In this document: positions 61,452-64,000 of the stretch, one piece after another
Layout of the letters: each line of letters starts with the position of its first letter
How positions within the stretch are numbered: the first letter of the stretch is position 1
NCBI RefSeq assembly: GCF_024213375.1
Contig: NZ_JANAVJ010000018.1
Span: 1 to 64,000 of the forward strand
Direction: 5' to 3'
Source of the DNA: Paenibacillus sp. MZ04-78.2
Lineage (GTDB): Bacteria > Bacillota > Bacilli > Paenibacillales > NBRC-103111
DNA length: 64,000 nt
The notes under the pieces: model-generated
What the model was told of the DNA's origin: nothing
What the model saw: only the letters and a program-made list of their open reading frames with translations
Database searches by the model: none
Program-made: the position numbers and the translations under genes

Positions 61452-62000
61452 TTATTCGAAATTAATCTCCGCATCTTTAAGAACAGGATGCTTGCCGTCC
61501 TTATCGGATAAAATCGGATTAGCCGTCGGCCAATCGATGCCTAACGCCGGATCGTTCCACGCAATCCCACGGTCATGCTCCAGCGAGTAGAACTCATCTA
61601 CTTTATATAACACTTCCGTATTCGGAACCAAAGTACAAAAACCATGAGCAAAACCTTTTGGAACCAATAGCTGCCTTTTATTTGCCGCGCTTAAGATGAC
61701 TCCAACCCATTGTCCGAAGGTAGGCGAGCCTTTCCGAATATCTACGGCTACATCGTAAATAGCCCCTGCAGCCACACGGACCAGCTTTGTCTGGGCCTTA
61801 GGATTCAGTTGAAAGTGAAGTCCTCTCAGAACTCCCGGTTCTACAGATAAGGAATGGTTATCTTGAATAAAATCATAGTCAATGCCGAGTTTTTTGAATT
61901 TCTCGCTATTGTAGCTTTCCATGAAAAAGCCGCGATTGTCACAATAAACAACGGGTTCGACGATGACCACGCCCTCGAGATTTGTTGGGATAATGTTCAT
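61452..62000 (-). CDS. rfbC: dTDP-4-dehydrorhamnose 3,5-epimerase
   Basis: A 182-residue cupin: FFMESYNSEKFKKLGIDYDF, QDNHSLSVEPGVLRGLHFQL (catalytic His), DVAVDIRKGSPTFGQWVGV, LVPKGFAHGFCTL and YKVDEFYS. All RfbC landmarks are present. Confidence 0.96.
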   Translation of the reverse strand: MNIIPTNLEGVVIVEPVVYCDNRGFFMESYNSEKFKKLGIDYDFIQDNHSLSVEPGVLRGLHFQLNPKAQTKLVRVAAGAIYDVAVDIRKGSPTFGQWVGVILSAANKRQLLVPKGFAHGFCTLVPNTEVLYKVDEFYSLEHDRGIAWNDPALGIDWPTANPILSDKDGKHPVLKDAEINFE

Positions 62001-62004
62001 ATGT

Positions 62005-62925
62005 TTAAACCCTTCCTAAAATTAACATGAATTTAAAAATGAAATTCTCTATTGATGATTGTCTGTAAACTTCACAATTAAACGTATAAAATATCCTATT
62101 TAAAAAGTTACTCTTATATCGGATAAACTTATAAACTACCTTCTTTTTTTCTTCAGTAAGATCATCCCCAAACAATCGAAAACATTCAACTGCTTGATTA
62201 ACTAAGATGTTCTTATTTGTTTTTTTAAAAAATCTAAGCAATTTATTTTTCCATTTCCTAAGAAAGTTTATGTCTCCCCCTATAGTGTTATTGTCATGCT
62301 GTCTATATAAAATAGTTGGTATTTTATCATAAACAACAACACCAAAGGCAGACACTAATAAATATGTCCACCAATCGTGCATAATAATTTTGTCAACATT
62401 TGGTTTTTTCTCTAAAAGCAGATTTCTTGCCGCTTTATTAATGACAACCGTACAGCCGACAGCAATATTTTCAGCTAGCGCATTTGAAAATGATAATGAT
62501 TTTGATGGAATTCTTGGCCAGAAACCTATATATTCTAATGAATCATTAACTAATTCAGTTCTGGAGCAATACATTGCCGGTACATCTTGTGGTATCTTCT
62601 CGAGCACGTCAACAGCCAACTGAATTTTGTTTTTTTTCCAAACATCATCTTGATCGCAATAAGCATAATATAAAGCACTTTCTGAAGATAATTGAAGAAG
62701 AGAAAAAAAACTTCTTATTACTCCAATATTCTCACCTATAAAAAAACTAATACGATCTGGATGTATCTGCGCAAAATTTTCAATGAGATTAATAGTCCTA
62801 TCTTCTGAACCATCATCACGGATTAGTATGCTCAAATCACTATAATCCTGAGCAAAAAGGCTATCTAAAAGTTCGGAAATATATTTTTCTCCATTGTATG
62901 AGGATAGTAACACTTGTAATTTCAA
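62005..62925 (-). CDS. GT2 glycosyltransferase inserted among the rhamnose genes
   Basis: A 306-residue GT2 enzyme with LQVLLSSYNGEKYISELLDS, RDDGSEDRT, YCDQDDVWKKNKI (DxD in CDQDD) and MHDWWTYLLVS. This type is common for rhamnosyl or glucosyl transfer in O-antigen and capsule loci. It is noticeably more AT-rich than the rfb genes on either side. It lies four bases from rfbC and about 30 from rfbA, so it belongs to the same transcript. Confidence 0.88.
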   Translation of the reverse strand: MKLQVLLSSYNGEKYISELLDSLFAQDYSDLSILIRDDGSEDRTINLIENFAQIHPDRISFFIGENIGVIRSFFSLLQLSSESALYYAYCDQDDVWKKNKIQLAVDVLEKIPQDVPAMYCSRTELVNDSLEYIGFWPRIPSKSLSFSNALAENIAVGCTVVINKAARNLLLEKKPNVDKIIMHDWWTYLLVSAFGVVVYDKIPTILYRQHDNNTIGGDINFLRKWKNKLLRFFKKTNKNILVNQAVECFRLFGDDLTEEKKKVVYKFIRYKSNFLNRIFYTFNCEVYRQSSIENFIFKFMLILGRV

Positions 62926-62955
62926 AATGTAACCACCTTTTTCAGAGATATTGGA

Positions 62956-63828
62956 TTATGAATTTGTGTTAAGCAAGTTAAGTAAATACTGCCCGTATTC
63001 ATTATTTTTTAATGGTTGGGCCAATTCAAAAAGCTGTTCCTTATTTATATAACCCAATCCATAAGCGATTTCTTCAATACAAGCGACTTTCAATGCTTGC
63101 CTATTTTCAATTGTTTCAATAAATTGTGAAGCTTTAAGTAAAGATTCGTGAGTTCCTGAATCTAACCAAGCGTAGCCTCTTCCTAGCAATTCAATATTCA
63201 GTTCGCCTTCTAGCAAATATTCTTTATTGATGTCAGATATTTCTAATTCTCCTCGTTCCGAGGGTTTTATTTTTTTAGCTATTTCAATAACTTTATTGTC
63301 ATAAATATAAAGACCCGTTATAGCAAAATTTGATTTGGGATATTTGGGTTTTTCTTCAATTGACACCACTTTTCCGTTATGATCAAATTCGACAACACCA
63401 AATCGCTGTGGTTCTTTTACTTGATATCCAAAGATAGTTGCACCTTTAAGTTGTTTTATAACATTTCGAAGTAGTGAGGTTAAACCATGGCCATAAAAAA
63501 TGTTATCTCCTAAAATTAAAGTTACATTGTCATTACCAACGAACTCTTGTCCAATCAAAAAAGCCTGAGCAATCCCTTCTGGATACGGCTGGACTTTGTA
63601 CGATATCGATAAGCCTAATTCACTCCCATCATTAAATAGTTTCTGAAACAAGTGAATATCGTGGGGGGTGGAAATTAGTAATATATCTCGAATTCCTGCT
63701 AACATTAAAACAGAAAGAGGGTAGTAAATCATTGGTTTATCATAAATAGGAAGTAGTTGTTTGGAAATTGCCTTAGTCAATGGGGTTAATCTCGTTCCAG
63801 TTCCACCTGCAAGGATGATTCCTTTCAT
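62956..63828 (-). CDS. rfbA: Glucose-1-phosphate thymidylyltransferase
   Basis: A 290-residue nucleotidyltransferase. [20 protein letters not shown] is the nucleotide-binding start; [48 protein letters not shown] and [11 protein letters not shown] follow. It makes dTDP-glucose and opens the rhamnose pathway. The ATG at 63828 is chosen; AAAGGA lies 12 bases upstream, and a Met at 63840 is an alternative. Confidence 0.95.
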   Translation of the reverse strand: MKGIILAGGTGTRLTPLTKAISKQLLPIYDKPMIYYPLSVLMLAGIRDILLISTPHDIHLFQKLFNDGSELGLSISYKVQPYPEGIAQAFLIGQEFVGNDNVTLILGDNIFYGHGLTSLLRNVIKQLKGATIFGYQVKEPQRFGVVEFDHNGKVVSIEEKPKYPKSNFAITGLYIYDNKVIEIAKKIKPSERGELEISDINKEYLLEGELNIELLGRGYAWLDSGTHESLLKASQFIETIENRQALKVACIEEIAYGLGYINKEQLFELAQPLKNNEYGQYLLNLLNTNS

Positions 63829-63850
63829 TTTTATACCCATTCCTTTCGCC

Positions 63851-63932
63851 TCGCTCAAGGCACAAAACGAGATGAAATCGTTTTGCCCTTGAGCGAATTT
63901 TTGTATTCTAAATTCACAGGGATACCAGTCAA
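63851..63932 (-). promoter_or_regulatory. Promoter and 5' hairpin of the rhamnose/polysaccharide operon
   Basis: On the minus strand TTGACT (63932-63927), 16 bases and TAGAAT (63910-63905) form a good promoter. The transcript would then begin almost at once with a long hairpin: TCGCTCAAGG pairs with CCTTGAGCGA and, inside, AAAACGA pairs with TCGTTTT (63851-63896). The hairpin ends just before the rfbA ribosome site. Confidence 0.65.
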
Positions 63933-64000
63933 CTACAAATCACGCGGAGGTGAGTGGGCTACTCCAATCAGTGGAGTGACCGCATATTTATATGTGTAGA

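Noticed and set aside
1-64000. CRISPR array or prophage
   Set aside because: No regularly spaced repeats, cas genes, integrase, terminase or structural phage genes were seen anywhere in the window.

Overview
The window reads as chromosomal DNA of a spore-forming, low-to-mid GC Bacillota, most likely a Paenibacillaceae member. Pointers are the block alr / YdcC-type lipoprotein / ndoAI / ndoA / tex / cmpA / sprT / tRNAs, arranged as in Bacillus; the spore-cortex gene cmpA; a UPF0435 (YfkK) protein; an SLH-domain surface protein; and strong AGGAGG-type ribosome sites with many GTG and TTG starts. No prophage, plasmid or CRISPR signal was seen. The genus is inferred from gene content, not from a search.

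Layout. 0-20 kb is an accessory patchwork: a frameshifted RDD gene; an ECF sigma factor with an ABC export operon of the SigY-YxlCDEFG kind; a decayed DDE transposase; a peptidase-E-like protein, a VOC protein and a macro-domain protein; a LysR gene and an SMR gene that were truncated together; a two-gene operon with a possible ART-like N-terminus and HEAT-like C-terminus; a short run of orphan immunity-type genes; a TetR/MFS efflux pair; and a NUDIX gene broken both by a repeat-mediated deletion and by a TnpB-element relic. 20-25 kb holds a gamma-glutamyltransferase behind a class I cyclic-di-GMP riboswitch, followed by a dCache chemoreceptor. 25-42 kb is mostly housekeeping (rpoN, msrAB, yvyE-like, pgi, ppnP, tkt, purU, nfo) with TetR regulators, a nitroreductase and a dehydrogenase fused to a PilZ domain. 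42-54 kb carries an SLH protein, a small YjfB-like motility protein, four tRNAs (Leu, Glu, Ser, Asn), corA, sprT, cmpA, tex, the EndoAI/EndoA antitoxin-toxin pair, alr and a sporulation-type lipoprotein. 54.6-64 kb is an AT-richer polysaccharide cluster on the minus strand: the four dTDP-L-rhamnose genes, glycosyltransferases, a WcaJ-type initiating transferase and a GT2/DUF2304/small EamA module.

How the parts connect. Three separate pieces point to cyclic-di-GMP: the riboswitch before ggt, the PilZ domain on a hydroxyisobutyrate-dehydrogenase-like enzyme, and the tail of a degraded GGDEF gene. The dTDP-rhamnose cluster starts from one recognisable promoter whose transcript opens with a long hairpin. 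Several single-gene regulators (TetR with MFS, TetR with nitroreductase, an unknown factor at the HAD gene) leave clear palindromic operators. Most genes from 25 to 54 kb are ordinary. The most unusual items are the riboswitch-ggt unit, the dehydrogenase-PilZ fusion, the immunity run and the ART/HEAT-like operon.
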